Origin: QZKY01 sp963666295
GTDB taxonomy: Bacteria > Pseudomonadota > Gammaproteobacteria > Burkholderiales > Burkholderiaceae_D
Direction: 5' to 3'
Assembly: GCA_963666295.1 (NCBI GenBank)
Contig: OY762707.1
Location: 62,001 to 126,000, forward strand
Length of the DNA stretch: 64,000 bases
Below the pieces are notes generated by a model. That model saw nothing but the letters and a program-made list of their open reading frames with translations. It was not told the DNA's origin and ran no database searches. Both the position numbers and the translations under genes were made by a program. Position 1 is the first letter of the stretch. Each line of letters opens with the position of its first letter. This document shows positions 35,375 to 43,637 of the stretch, piece by piece.

Positions 35375-35849
35375 AGCGTCAGGCGATACTCTTCACCTTT
35401 TTTAATCAAATTTTTATTTTTACCCTAGCCAGCGTTTATACCATTTTTCATGGCTTGCACGCTTTTTTGTATAAGCCACAGTTTACATCAAGAAAGCTTT
35501 TATTGCTGATCGGCAATGTCTGATGCGTGGTTTTTAAAGGTTTCGCTTCCTTATTCCACATTAAAGCCATGAAAAATTGTTTTAATGCCAACAACGATAG
35601 CGGTCAGTCAACATGAATAAACTTTAAAATGGTTCGAATGATGTTTCACTTATACAGAAACGAAAAGCGCTGACGTTGTAAGAACTAAGCTCCGGTCGGC
35701 TTTTCTCTTTTGCAGTTAAAAATAAGACGAGGGCATTTTTCATATTACTTGCTCGTGATCATTATGTGTTGAACTGGATATTGGTTGTTATTATGACATC
35801 ACCTCGACCTGATTCGTTTCGTCTTTTAATTGTTTGATCAGGATTAATA
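35375..35849. other. 475-bp intergenic region before the YbbP-type permease
   Basis: A/T-rich, no gene. A short inverted sequence near 35690 (CTCCGGTCGGCTTTTCTC) is not convincing as a terminator. The promoters of the DUF882 gene and the permease must lie here. Confidence 0.45.
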
Positions 35850-38351
35850 ATGTTGATTCAATCGCTCAGAATGACCCTTCGTGACTGGCGTGCGGGCGAG
35901 TTGCGTTTTCTGCTTATTGCGCTGATTGTCGCGGTGGCGGCGCTGTCTTCAGTCGGCTTTTTTGTTGACCGGATGCGCACTGGGCTAACGCAGAATGCGC
36001 ATGAATTGCTGGGCGGGGATCTGGTCATTAGTGCAGACAGGCCCATTGGTGACAATTGGCGCAGGGAAGCCAAAAATCGCGGCCTAACGATGGCCGAGAC
36101 CGCCGGTTTTATCAGCATGGCTTTCGTGGGTGGTGGCGAAGAATCTGCTTCAAAGTTGGTGGCGCTCAAGGCGGTGACCGAGGCTTATCCGCTACGTGGA
36201 AGGGTTCGCGTTGCTGATGATGTAAATGGCACGGGTGTGCATGTTGATACGACGCCTGCCTCTGGCGAGGCGTGGATAGACCCGGCTTTGTCGCTCAGTT
36301 TGAACTTGAGTCCTGGTGATCATCTCTCACTGGGAGATGCGCATTTTCGTGTGACGAAAATCATTGTTGTCGAACCGGACCGGGGAACAAGCTTTTTGAG
36401 CTTTGCGCCGCGCGTCATGATTTCGATGGCGAATCTGAAAAAGACAAATCTGGTTCAGCCGGGAGCACGAATTAAATACCGTCTTTTGCTGGCGGGTGAT
36501 GCCAAAGCGCTCAAGGGTTTTCAGAAATGGCTGAAAGCCGAGATCAAGCATAAAAAGCCGAGAGGCGTTCGGCTGGAATCGCTGGATTCCGGGCGTCCGG
36601 CAATGAGTATGGCGCTTGAGCGTGGAGAGGGCTTTCTGTCTCTGGTAGGCTTATTGTCGGCCATGCTGGCGGCAGTGGCCATTGCCATGGCGTCGCGCCG
36701 CTTTATGTTGCGCCATATGGACGCGTGCGCGATGTTGCGCTGTCTTGGGTTGACGCAAAATCAGGTGACGCGCCTTTTTCTAATGGAATTTCTGATTGTT
36801 GGTATCGCAGCCAGCGTTCTGGGTGTGTTACTGGGCTTTTTTGCCCACTATGTGCTGATAGATGGACTGGGGCAACTAATATTCAAAGAGATTCCGGCAC
36901 CAAGCCTTATGCCTGCATTGCAGGGAATGGTCGCGGGCTTGCTGTTGCTGGTTGGTTTTGCGATGCCGCCGATTATTCAAATGCGTGGCGTCTCCTTCAA
37001 TCACATTGTTCGGCGCGAGCGGGTGACAATCAACCCCTTTTCCGTGTTGGCTTATGCTTTTGGTCTGGGTGTTTTTATCGCGCTCCTGCTGTGGCAGGCA
37101 GCGGATGTCACGCTGGGTTTTCTGACGGCCGCCGGTTTCGCTGGCAGTTTGCTCATTTTTTCAGTCATTAGCTGGGTGTGCATCAAAGCCCTACGTTTGC
37201 TGCACCCCATATCCGGCAAGCCGTCCTGGTATTTCGCACTGACATCCATGCAACGCAGACCGGTTGCAACCGTCGTGCAAATGGTTGCCTTGGCAATGGG
37301 TCTGATGGCGCTTTTGCTGCTGACGGTGGTGCGCGGCGATTTAATGGATGCCTGGCGAAAATCGACACCACCGGATGCGCCGAATCACTTTGTGATTAAT
37401 ATCCAGCCAGACCAGCAGGCACTGATAAAGAAACGCCTGGAAGACGCCGGTATTACCAACCCTGAATTGTTCCCGATGGTGCGGGGCCGCTTGGTCAAGG
37501 TGAATGGCCAGCCGGTTGGTACACAGGATTATGACGGTGATCGCGCCAGACGCCTGATACGGCGTGAGTTCAACCTGTCATATATGGATGGCCTGCCTTC
37601 GCACAATGAGATTGTGGCGGGGCGTTGGCGCACGGGCAAGGCTGCCGAGGCATCGGTTGAGCAGGACATTGCAGATACGCTACGTCTTTCCTTGGGCGAC
37701 CAGCTAACTTTTGATGTGGCTGGCCAGATTGTGGCGGCGGAAGTGACCAGTTTGCGGCGCCTGGAGTGGGGCTCCATGAAAGCCAATTTCTTCGTCATCA
37801 TGAATCCAGCCATCATTCGGAACATGCCACAGTCTTGGATCACAGCGATTCATTTACCTGCAAGCAAAGCCTCATTCTCTAACACCTTGGTGCACGAATT
37901 TCCGAATTTGACGGTCATTGATATCAGTAGCCTGATCTTGCAGCTTCAGCATGTGCTGGAGCAAGTGATCAAGGCAGTAGAGTTTCTGTTTCTGTTTACG
38001 CTCGGGTCGGGCTTGCTGGTGCTGTATGCGGCTCTGCTGGGTTCGCAGGACGAGCGCATTCGAGAGTCCGGCATGTTGCGCGCGCTCGGCGCAACGCGTA
38101 CTCAGTTGCAGCGTGCGCAATGGGTGGAGTTGTCATTGATTGGCGGGTTGGCAGGCTCACTTGCTGCGACCGGCGCTGCAAGTGTGGGCTGGATTCTCGC
38201 CAGAAATGTGTTTGATTTTCCGTGGGCACCGGGGGGGCTTGTCTGGCTGGTCGGACTGGCTTCAGGGGTGTTATGCGCCATTGTGGGCGGGTGGTTTGGC
38301 TTGCGTAATGTGCTGAGCCATCCACCGATGCAGACTTTGCGTGAGGCGTGA
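35850..38351 (+). CDS. YbbP-type ABC transporter permease (FtsX fold)
   Basis: 833 residues, GAGGATTAATA-type ribosome site upstream. Two FtsX cores: an N-terminal TM (LLIALIVAVAALSSVGFFV), a large periplasmic domain, a TM block (about residues 260-400), further TMs, a second periplasmic domain (residues 510-700) and a C-terminal TM block. YbbP works with an ATPase YbbA, but none is adjacent here. The substrate may be lipid- or lipoprotein-like; that is inference from the family. Confidence 0.85.
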   Translation: MLIQSLRMTLRDWRAGELRFLLIALIVAVAALSSVGFFVDRMRTGLTQNAHELLGGDLVISADRPIGDNWRREAKNRGLTMAETAGFISMAFVGGGEESASKLVALKAVTEAYPLRGRVRVADDVNGTGVHVDTTPASGEAWIDPALSLSLNLSPGDHLSLGDAHFRVTKIIVVEPDRGTSFLSFAPRVMISMANLKKTNLVQPGARIKYRLLLAGDAKALKGFQKWLKAEIKHKKPRGVRLESLDSGRPAMSMALERGEGFLSLVGLLSAMLAAVAIAMASRRFMLRHMDACAMLRCLGLTQNQVTRLFLMEFLIVGIAASVLGVLLGFFAHYVLIDGLGQLIFKEIPAPSLMPALQGMVAGLLLLVGFAMPPIIQMRGVSFNHIVRRERVTINPFSVLAYAFGLGVFIALLLWQAADVTLGFLTAAGFAGSLLIFSVISWVCIKALRLLHPISGKPSWYFALTSMQRRPVATVVQMVALAMGLMALLLLTVVRGDLMDAWRKSTPPDAPNHFVINIQPDQQALIKKRLEDAGITNPELFPMVRGRLVKVNGQPVGTQDYDGDRARRLIRREFNLSYMDGLPSHNEIVAGRWRTGKAAEASVEQDIADTLRLSLGDQLTFDVAGQIVAAEVTSLRRLEWGSMKANFFVIMNPAIIRNMPQSWITAIHLPASKASFSNTLVHEFPNLTVIDISSLILQLQHVLEQVIKAVEFLFLFTLGSGLLVLYAALLGSQDERIRESGMLRALGATRTQLQRAQWVELSLIGGLAGSLAATGAASVGWILARNVFDFPWAPGGLVWLVGLASGVLCAIVGGWFGLRNVLSHPPMQTLREA

Positions 38352-38495
38352 GCGTGTCTTTTACGCCTTGCTTTACACGCTCTTGAAAAGCGTTTCCTTG
38401 AGCAATATTTCATCAGTGATCAAATTCTGTCTGGCTTTGCGGGATAATAGGGCGTTTCAAACCGTTTATCTCGCAAAGCGATTACCCAAATCACC

Positions 38496-39905
38496 ATGCC
38501 CCAAAACCAGTTTCTGATTATTCTGGTAGCACACCTGATTGTGGTGGTGCTGCTCATTGTTTTGCTTCTTCGAAGTCGTACACGCAACGACACCACCTTG
38601 CATGAGCAGATTTCATCACTTTTGCAATCCACGGCACAAGCAACGCGGCAGGAACTGGGTGCCAATTTTTCTCAATTTCAGCAGGCAATGACGATGCAGA
38701 TGACGAGTGTCGCGACATTGCAAAACAACCAGATTGATGCTTTTTCGCAGCAATTGGCGCGGCTGACGGAAGGTAATGCGCAACAGCAGGAGAGTTTACG
38801 GCAAGCCATGATGGGGCAGGGGCAGGCGGCACGTGGAGAGCAGGCAGACACGCTGAAAAAATTTGGTGATACGCTGCATCAGTCGCTGACGACGCTAAAC
38901 GATTCGAATACGCAGCGTATGGCAGAAATACGCGCAACCCTCGAGCAGAAAATTCAGGCTTTGCAGTCCGATAATGCGGCCAGGCTGGAAGAAATGCGCA
39001 AGACCGTGGACGAAAAATTGCATGCTACGCTTGAGCAGCGTTTGGGCGAATCATTCAAGCTAGTTTCAGATCGTCTGGAGAAGGTGCATCAGGGGTTGGG
39101 TGAGATGCAGCAGCTTGCCATTGGTGTAGGAGATTTGAAACGTGTGCTGACCAATGTAAAAACGCGTGGCACATGGGGGGAGGTGCAACTGGAAATGTTA
39201 CTGGAGCAGGTTTTGACTGCCGACCAGTATGCCAAGAATGTGGAAGTGGTGCCGGGCAGTGGCGAGCGAGTGGAGTTTGCCATCAGTTTGCCGGGCAAGG
39301 CAGATGATCAAATGCCGGTCTGGTTACCGGTCGATGCGAAGTTTCCTAAGGAGCAGTACGAGCGTTTGGTTGAAGCAGCCGAACATGCTGACGTAGAGGG
39401 CGTAGCGGCGGCTGGTCGTGATCTGGAGCGTGCAATTCGCCTGGAAGCGAAGACGATTGCTGATAAGTATCTGTCCCCGCCGTTAACAACAGATTTCGCC
39501 ATTCTTTTTTTGCCAACAGAAGGCTTGTATGCGGAAGTGATGCGCCGCCCCGGCCTGGCCGATCAGTTGCAGCGTATGCATCGAGTGAGCATCGCCGGGC
39601 CATCGACCTTGTCGGCACTGCTCAATAGCTTGCAGATGGGCTTCCGCACGTTGGCGCTGGAAAAACGTTCGTCAGAGGTCTGGCAGGTGCTGGGGGCGGT
39701 CAAGACAGAGTTCGGTAAATTTGGTGATGTGCTGGCAACCACCAAAGCGACATTGGAGCGTGCCGCGAAAAACATTGAAAGCGCTGAAGTGAGAACACGC
39801 CAGATGTCACGCAAGTTGAAATCGGTTGAGGCATTACCTGTGGATACAGCGCAACAGCTGCTGGGTGTGGAAAGCGAGATTTCGGACGAAAATGAAGAAA
39901 ATTAG
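38496..39905 (+). CDS. rmuC: DNA recombination protein RmuC
   Basis: 469 residues. One N-terminal TM (FLIILVAHLIVVVLLIVLLL), a long coiled coil (about 30-215, Gln/Met/Ala-rich), then the conserved RmuC nuclease-like domain (RGTWGEVQLEMLLEQVL, VDAKFPKEQYERLVEA, AILFLPTEGLYAEVM). Implicated in limiting inverted-repeat rearrangements. Confidence 0.93.
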   Translation: MPQNQFLIILVAHLIVVVLLIVLLLRSRTRNDTTLHEQISSLLQSTAQATRQELGANFSQFQQAMTMQMTSVATLQNNQIDAFSQQLARLTEGNAQQQESLRQAMMGQGQAARGEQADTLKKFGDTLHQSLTTLNDSNTQRMAEIRATLEQKIQALQSDNAARLEEMRKTVDEKLHATLEQRLGESFKLVSDRLEKVHQGLGEMQQLAIGVGDLKRVLTNVKTRGTWGEVQLEMLLEQVLTADQYAKNVEVVPGSGERVEFAISLPGKADDQMPVWLPVDAKFPKEQYERLVEAAEHADVEGVAAAGRDLERAIRLEAKTIADKYLSPPLTTDFAILFLPTEGLYAEVMRRPGLADQLQRMHRVSIAGPSTLSALLNSLQMGFRTLALEKRSSEVWQVLGAVKTEFGKFGDVLATTKATLERAAKNIESAEVRTRQMSRKLKSVEALPVDTAQQLLGVESEISDENEEN

Positions 39906-40006
39906 TTAATTGCGTCATTAGAACCGGATTCTTGATCCTTGCGAAGATGTCATAAAAAACTGCTAAAATCCGCTCGAAATGTATGTAATCGGATGTTGGG
40001 GGGAGC

Positions 40007-40438
40007 ATGGACTCTTTAGATTTTGAATTTGTATCATTGTCTGAAGCCAAGGCGGCAGCTGCACAGGCGGCAACTAAAATCGCTGTGAATGGTGAGGCAA
40101 AAAAATCCGAGGTCGAGCAAGACTGGGTTTCCAAGCGTCAGCAGCAAATTTCTTTTGACTTGGAGCTTCAGCCTGAAACACAGCAATGGCTGGAAGATTT
40201 GCCAGAAGAGGTTCGCCCGGTTAAGCTTCCCACGAAATTTGCGAGGGTAGCGAATAAGATTGCACGCGCCTGGCGGCGACCAGCAATTTGTGACGGTGTG
40301 TTTGAGGAACTGTTGATTGACCATCGGGGCACGCGGCAGGGTTTTCCGGAAGAGGTTGCCATGGAGATTTCTGCGCTTGCCGAATACTATAGAGCCGTTG
40401 CCTATCCCAAAAAATCAGATGTGTGGACGCTTCGTTAG
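40007..40438 (+). CDS. Conserved hypothetical protein
   Basis: 143 residues, soluble. FARVANKIARAWRRP and GTRQGFPEEVAMEISALAEYYRAVAYP stand out as conserved-looking. I do not recognise a named domain. GGGGGGAGC precedes the ATG. It converges on moeA with 3 bp between the stops. Confidence 0.7.
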   Translation: MDSLDFEFVSLSEAKAAAAQAATKIAVNGEAKKSEVEQDWVSKRQQQISFDLELQPETQQWLEDLPEEVRPVKLPTKFARVANKIARAWRRPAICDGVFEELLIDHRGTRQGFPEEVAMEISALAEYYRAVAYPKKSDVWTLR

Positions 40439-40441
40439 AAG

Positions 40442-41725
40442 CTAAACCAGTCCTTCAAACAGGACGACGTCCACCATATCCCCTCCTTGGATACCAGCCT
40501 GGTCGTGGTGTAGCACGATCATGCAGTTGGCTTGTGCCATTGAGCTCAGGATACCGGAGCCCTGCGCGCCAGTAATGCTGACTTCCAATTGGCCCTCTTT
40601 GTTTCTGGACAGCAGGCCGCGTTGGTATTCAGTGCGCCCCGTTTTTTTCCGAATGGGCGATGTTGATTTGACACGTATTCTGGGTAGCGGTTCAGTATTG
40701 GCACCCATCATGTACAGCAGGGCATCGCGTGCAAAGAAATAGAACGTCACCATGACAGCAACCGGGTTGCCAGGCAGACCAAACAGCAAGGCACTTTTTC
40801 CGTTTGATTGAACGCGGCCAAACGCCATTGGGCGGCCTGGGCGCATGCCGATTTTCCAGAAGTGCATGTCGCCAAGGCGTGCCATGACTTTCTTGGTGTA
40901 ATCCGCAGCACCGACCGAGACGCCCCCTGACGTAATGACCACATCAGCGTTTTCGCAGGCGTGCCGGAATGCATTTTCCAGGTCATTCGGATTGTCCGGT
41001 ACGACGTCCATATCAATCAGTTCACAACCAAGACGGGTCAGCATGCCATAGAGCGTATAGCGGTTGCTGTCATAGACGCTGCCTTCGTCCAGAGACTCAC
41101 CAGGTGAGCGCAGTTCATCGCCGGTGGAAAAGAAAGCGACGCGCAGTTTGCGCCTGACGGGGATTTCTGCCATGCCGAGAGAGGCAATCAACCCGAGGTG
41201 TGCGGGTCGCAAAACAGTTCCTTTTGACAGCGCCTCCTTGCCAATAGCCAGATCTTCCCCCATGAAACGGCGGTTGTCGCCCTGTTGAATCAGCTCAGAC
41301 TGAAAGCGGATGCTATTTTGCGCTGAATCGTCAACCAGTTCTTGGGGAATAACCGTGTCGCAGTCAGGCGGCATGACTGCGCCTGTCATGATTTGCACAC
41401 ACTCGCCGAACCGGATTTTCTCGTCGTATTTCTGACCTGCCAGCACAGCGCCGACCACGCGCATGGTGACGGTTCCTGGTTGCAAATCAGCCGCGCGCAA
41501 GGCATAACCGTCCATGGCGGCATTGTCATGGGCAGGCACGTTAATCGGCGAAATGATGTCTTCAGCCAGAACACGCCCAAGAGCGTCACGCAAATTAATG
41601 ATTTCAGTTTCTTTGATCGGTGTGATGAACTCACGGATGATTTGCTGCGCTTGTACAACCGGTAGCGCTTCCGGGTCATACCCGGCGAGGCAACTGATAA
41701 TTTCGGATAGCGTGCGTTCTGACAT
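40442..41725 (-). CDS. moeA: Molybdopterin molybdenumtransferase MoeA
   Basis: 427 residues. Inserts molybdate into adenylylated molybdopterin. Motifs: AHDNAAMDGYALRAADL, GVSVGAADYTKK and MRPGRPMAFGRV, plus LFGLPGNPVAVMVTF. C-terminal domain IV is present. Last gene of moaA-mobA-moeA. Confidence 0.95.
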   Translation of the reverse strand: MSERTLSEIISCLAGYDPEALPVVQAQQIIREFITPIKETEIINLRDALGRVLAEDIISPINVPAHDNAAMDGYALRAADLQPGTVTMRVVGAVLAGQKYDEKIRFGECVQIMTGAVMPPDCDTVIPQELVDDSAQNSIRFQSELIQQGDNRRFMGEDLAIGKEALSKGTVLRPAHLGLIASLGMAEIPVRRKLRVAFFSTGDELRSPGESLDEGSVYDSNRYTLYGMLTRLGCELIDMDVVPDNPNDLENAFRHACENADVVITSGGVSVGAADYTKKVMARLGDMHFWKIGMRPGRPMAFGRVQSNGKSALLFGLPGNPVAVMVTFYFFARDALLYMMGANTEPLPRIRVKSTSPIRKKTGRTEYQRGLLSRNKEGQLEVSITGAQGSGILSSMAQANCMIVLHHDQAGIQGGDMVDVVLFEGLV

Positions 41726-41746
41726 GTTTATTTGGCGGGATAAAGA

Positions 41747-42343
41747 TTATTTGTGACTATAACGTTCAAGTTCATCCAGTGTATTGATATTTCGGAATGC
41801 CGTTTCGTCCTCAAAATGAATTTTTGCCACATTGCGTGACGCATACCAACCGTCCATTTTTCGTTGGCCGCTCCGCAAATAGTTTTCAATTTCTGATAGC
41901 AGGCTCGTTTTGAGCAAACAGTATACCGGCTGAGTACGCTCATTTTCACCATCTCCGCTGGTGGCAACGGCAACGTCGGCGTATTGACTTTTCATGCCGT
42001 GCCAGAGTTTGCTGACGAAATCTTCGGGAAGAAAAGGGCCATCACATGGCGCCGTAATCAGGTAGGGCGTTTGAGTATGCCTCAATCCCGTTTGCAAGCC
42101 TGCCAGCGGACCTTCGTATCCACCAATTTCATCTGGCAGGACGGGATAACCAAATTTTCGGTACGCTTCCAGATTCTGGTTGGCACTGATCATCAGGCTG
42201 CCAACCTGGGGGGACAAGCGCTGAATGATATGAAATACCATCGGCTTTCCATTCAGGATTTGCAAGCCCTTATCTACCGAACCCATGCGTGTGCCGCGTC
42301 CGCCTGCAAGTATCAAGCCGGTAATTTTTTCTTTATCTGGCAT
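41747..42343 (-). CDS. mobA: Molybdenum cofactor guanylyltransferase MobA
   Basis: 198 residues from ATG 42343 (GGGAGGTACG upstream; frame open to 42415). GTP-binding start LILAGGRGTRMGSVDKGLQILNGKPM and YLITAPCDGPFLP fit MobA, which makes MGD cofactor. 21 bp upstream of moeA. Confidence 0.95.
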   Translation of the reverse strand: MPDKEKITGLILAGGRGTRMGSVDKGLQILNGKPMVFHIIQRLSPQVGSLMISANQNLEAYRKFGYPVLPDEIGGYEGPLAGLQTGLRHTQTPYLITAPCDGPFLPEDFVSKLWHGMKSQYADVAVATSGDGENERTQPVYCLLKTSLLSEIENYLRSGQRKMDGWYASRNVAKIHFEDETAFRNINTLDELERYSHK

Positions 42344-42389
42344 CGTACCTCCCGGTTGTTTTTTGTCGCAGAAGGGGAGAACCGCATTT

Positions 42390-43493
42390 TCAGCCACCGA
42401 TATAGGACATTTCAATTTTTTTCAGCGCCTGTTGGGATGCCTTCCCACGCAGTTCCGAGTAGCGATCTTCACGTTGGCCCCAAATGTGTGCGATTGCTGC
42501 GCCAATCTGTTCGTCAGAATAGTCATTACGGATCAATGCACGTAAGTCGTGGCCCTGGGTTGCAAACAGGCAAGTATAGATTTTGCCCTCTGTTGAGAGC
42601 CGTATGCGTGAGCACTCGTGGCAAAAGGCTTGCGTCACGCTGGCAATGACGCCGATCTCTCCGCTACTGTCCTGGTATATCCAGCGTTGCGCCGTTTCCC
42701 CTGAATAGTTCGGATCAACCATCTTAAGCGGCATTTCAGCATGAATCCGGCGGATGACTTCAGAAGACGGTAGCACTTCATCCAACTTCCAGTTATTGGA
42801 TGTGCCAACATCCATGTACTCAATGAAACGCGGGATGAATCGTGTATCTCTGAAGTGGCGCGCCATAGGCAGGATTTGGTGATCGTTGGTGCCGCGCTTG
42901 ACCACCATGTTGATTTTAATGGGGTCAAAACCGACTTTGTGTGCTACTTCAAGACCCTTCAGTACATCAGCAACCGGGAATTGCACATCATTCATGCGCT
43001 GAAATATTGGGTCATCCAGCGCATCGAGCGACACAGTGAGGCGTTTCAAGCCGGCATCGTACAAACGCTGTGCTTTTTTTGCAAGCAGCGAGCCGTTAGT
43101 CGTCAGCGTAATGTCCAGTGCTTTCCCTTCGACTGTCTTGAGGGAGCCGAGCTGTGCGACGAGTTGCTCTATGTCTTTGCGCAGTAGTGGTTCACCACCC
43201 GTCAGGCGAATTTTTTCGACACCTTGCCCGACGAAAATTCGCGCGATGCGGGTGATTTCCTCAAAGCGCAATACAGATGAGTGAGGCAGGAAAACAAAGT
43301 CCTTGCCGAACACCTGCTTGGGCATGCAGTAAATGCAGCGAAAATTGCAGCGATCGGTTACCGAAATGCGCAAATCGCGGAGTGGTCGTGCGTGCGCGTC
43401 CAGCAAAGTTCCTGTTGGTTCTTCAATCTTTTCTGGAACAAAAGGAACTTCGTTGGGGTAACTGTTACTGATGGGTATGACTTTCCGATCCAT
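42390..43493 (-). CDS. moaA: GTP 3',8-cyclase MoaA
   Basis: Radical SAM enzyme, first step of molybdopterin synthesis; 367 residues from ATG 43493 (frame open to 43544). N-terminal 4Fe-4S motif CNFRCIYCMP, C-terminal cluster CHECSRIRLSTEGKIYTC and terminal GG. It heads the moaA-mobA-moeA operon. Confidence 0.96.
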   Translation of the reverse strand: MDRKVIPISNSYPNEVPFVPEKIEEPTGTLLDAHARPLRDLRISVTDRCNFRCIYCMPKQVFGKDFVFLPHSSVLRFEEITRIARIFVGQGVEKIRLTGGEPLLRKDIEQLVAQLGSLKTVEGKALDITLTTNGSLLAKKAQRLYDAGLKRLTVSLDALDDPIFQRMNDVQFPVADVLKGLEVAHKVGFDPIKINMVVKRGTNDHQILPMARHFRDTRFIPRFIEYMDVGTSNNWKLDEVLPSSEVIRRIHAEMPLKMVDPNYSGETAQRWIYQDSSGEIGVIASVTQAFCHECSRIRLSTEGKIYTCLFATQGHDLRALIRNDYSDEQIGAAIAHIWGQREDRYSELRGKASQQALKKIEMSYIGG

Positions 43494-43637
43494 GGTTCCA
43501 AGATAGCACAATGCTGAAAAGCGTACATTTGGTTGGTGTACCAAATAGTGCCTGGTGGCTAGGCTTGTTAGTGTGTTGAATCAGTTATTTCAACGCCTGG
43601 TAATGATGAATGAGGAAGGGGTTACCCCCTCCTCATG

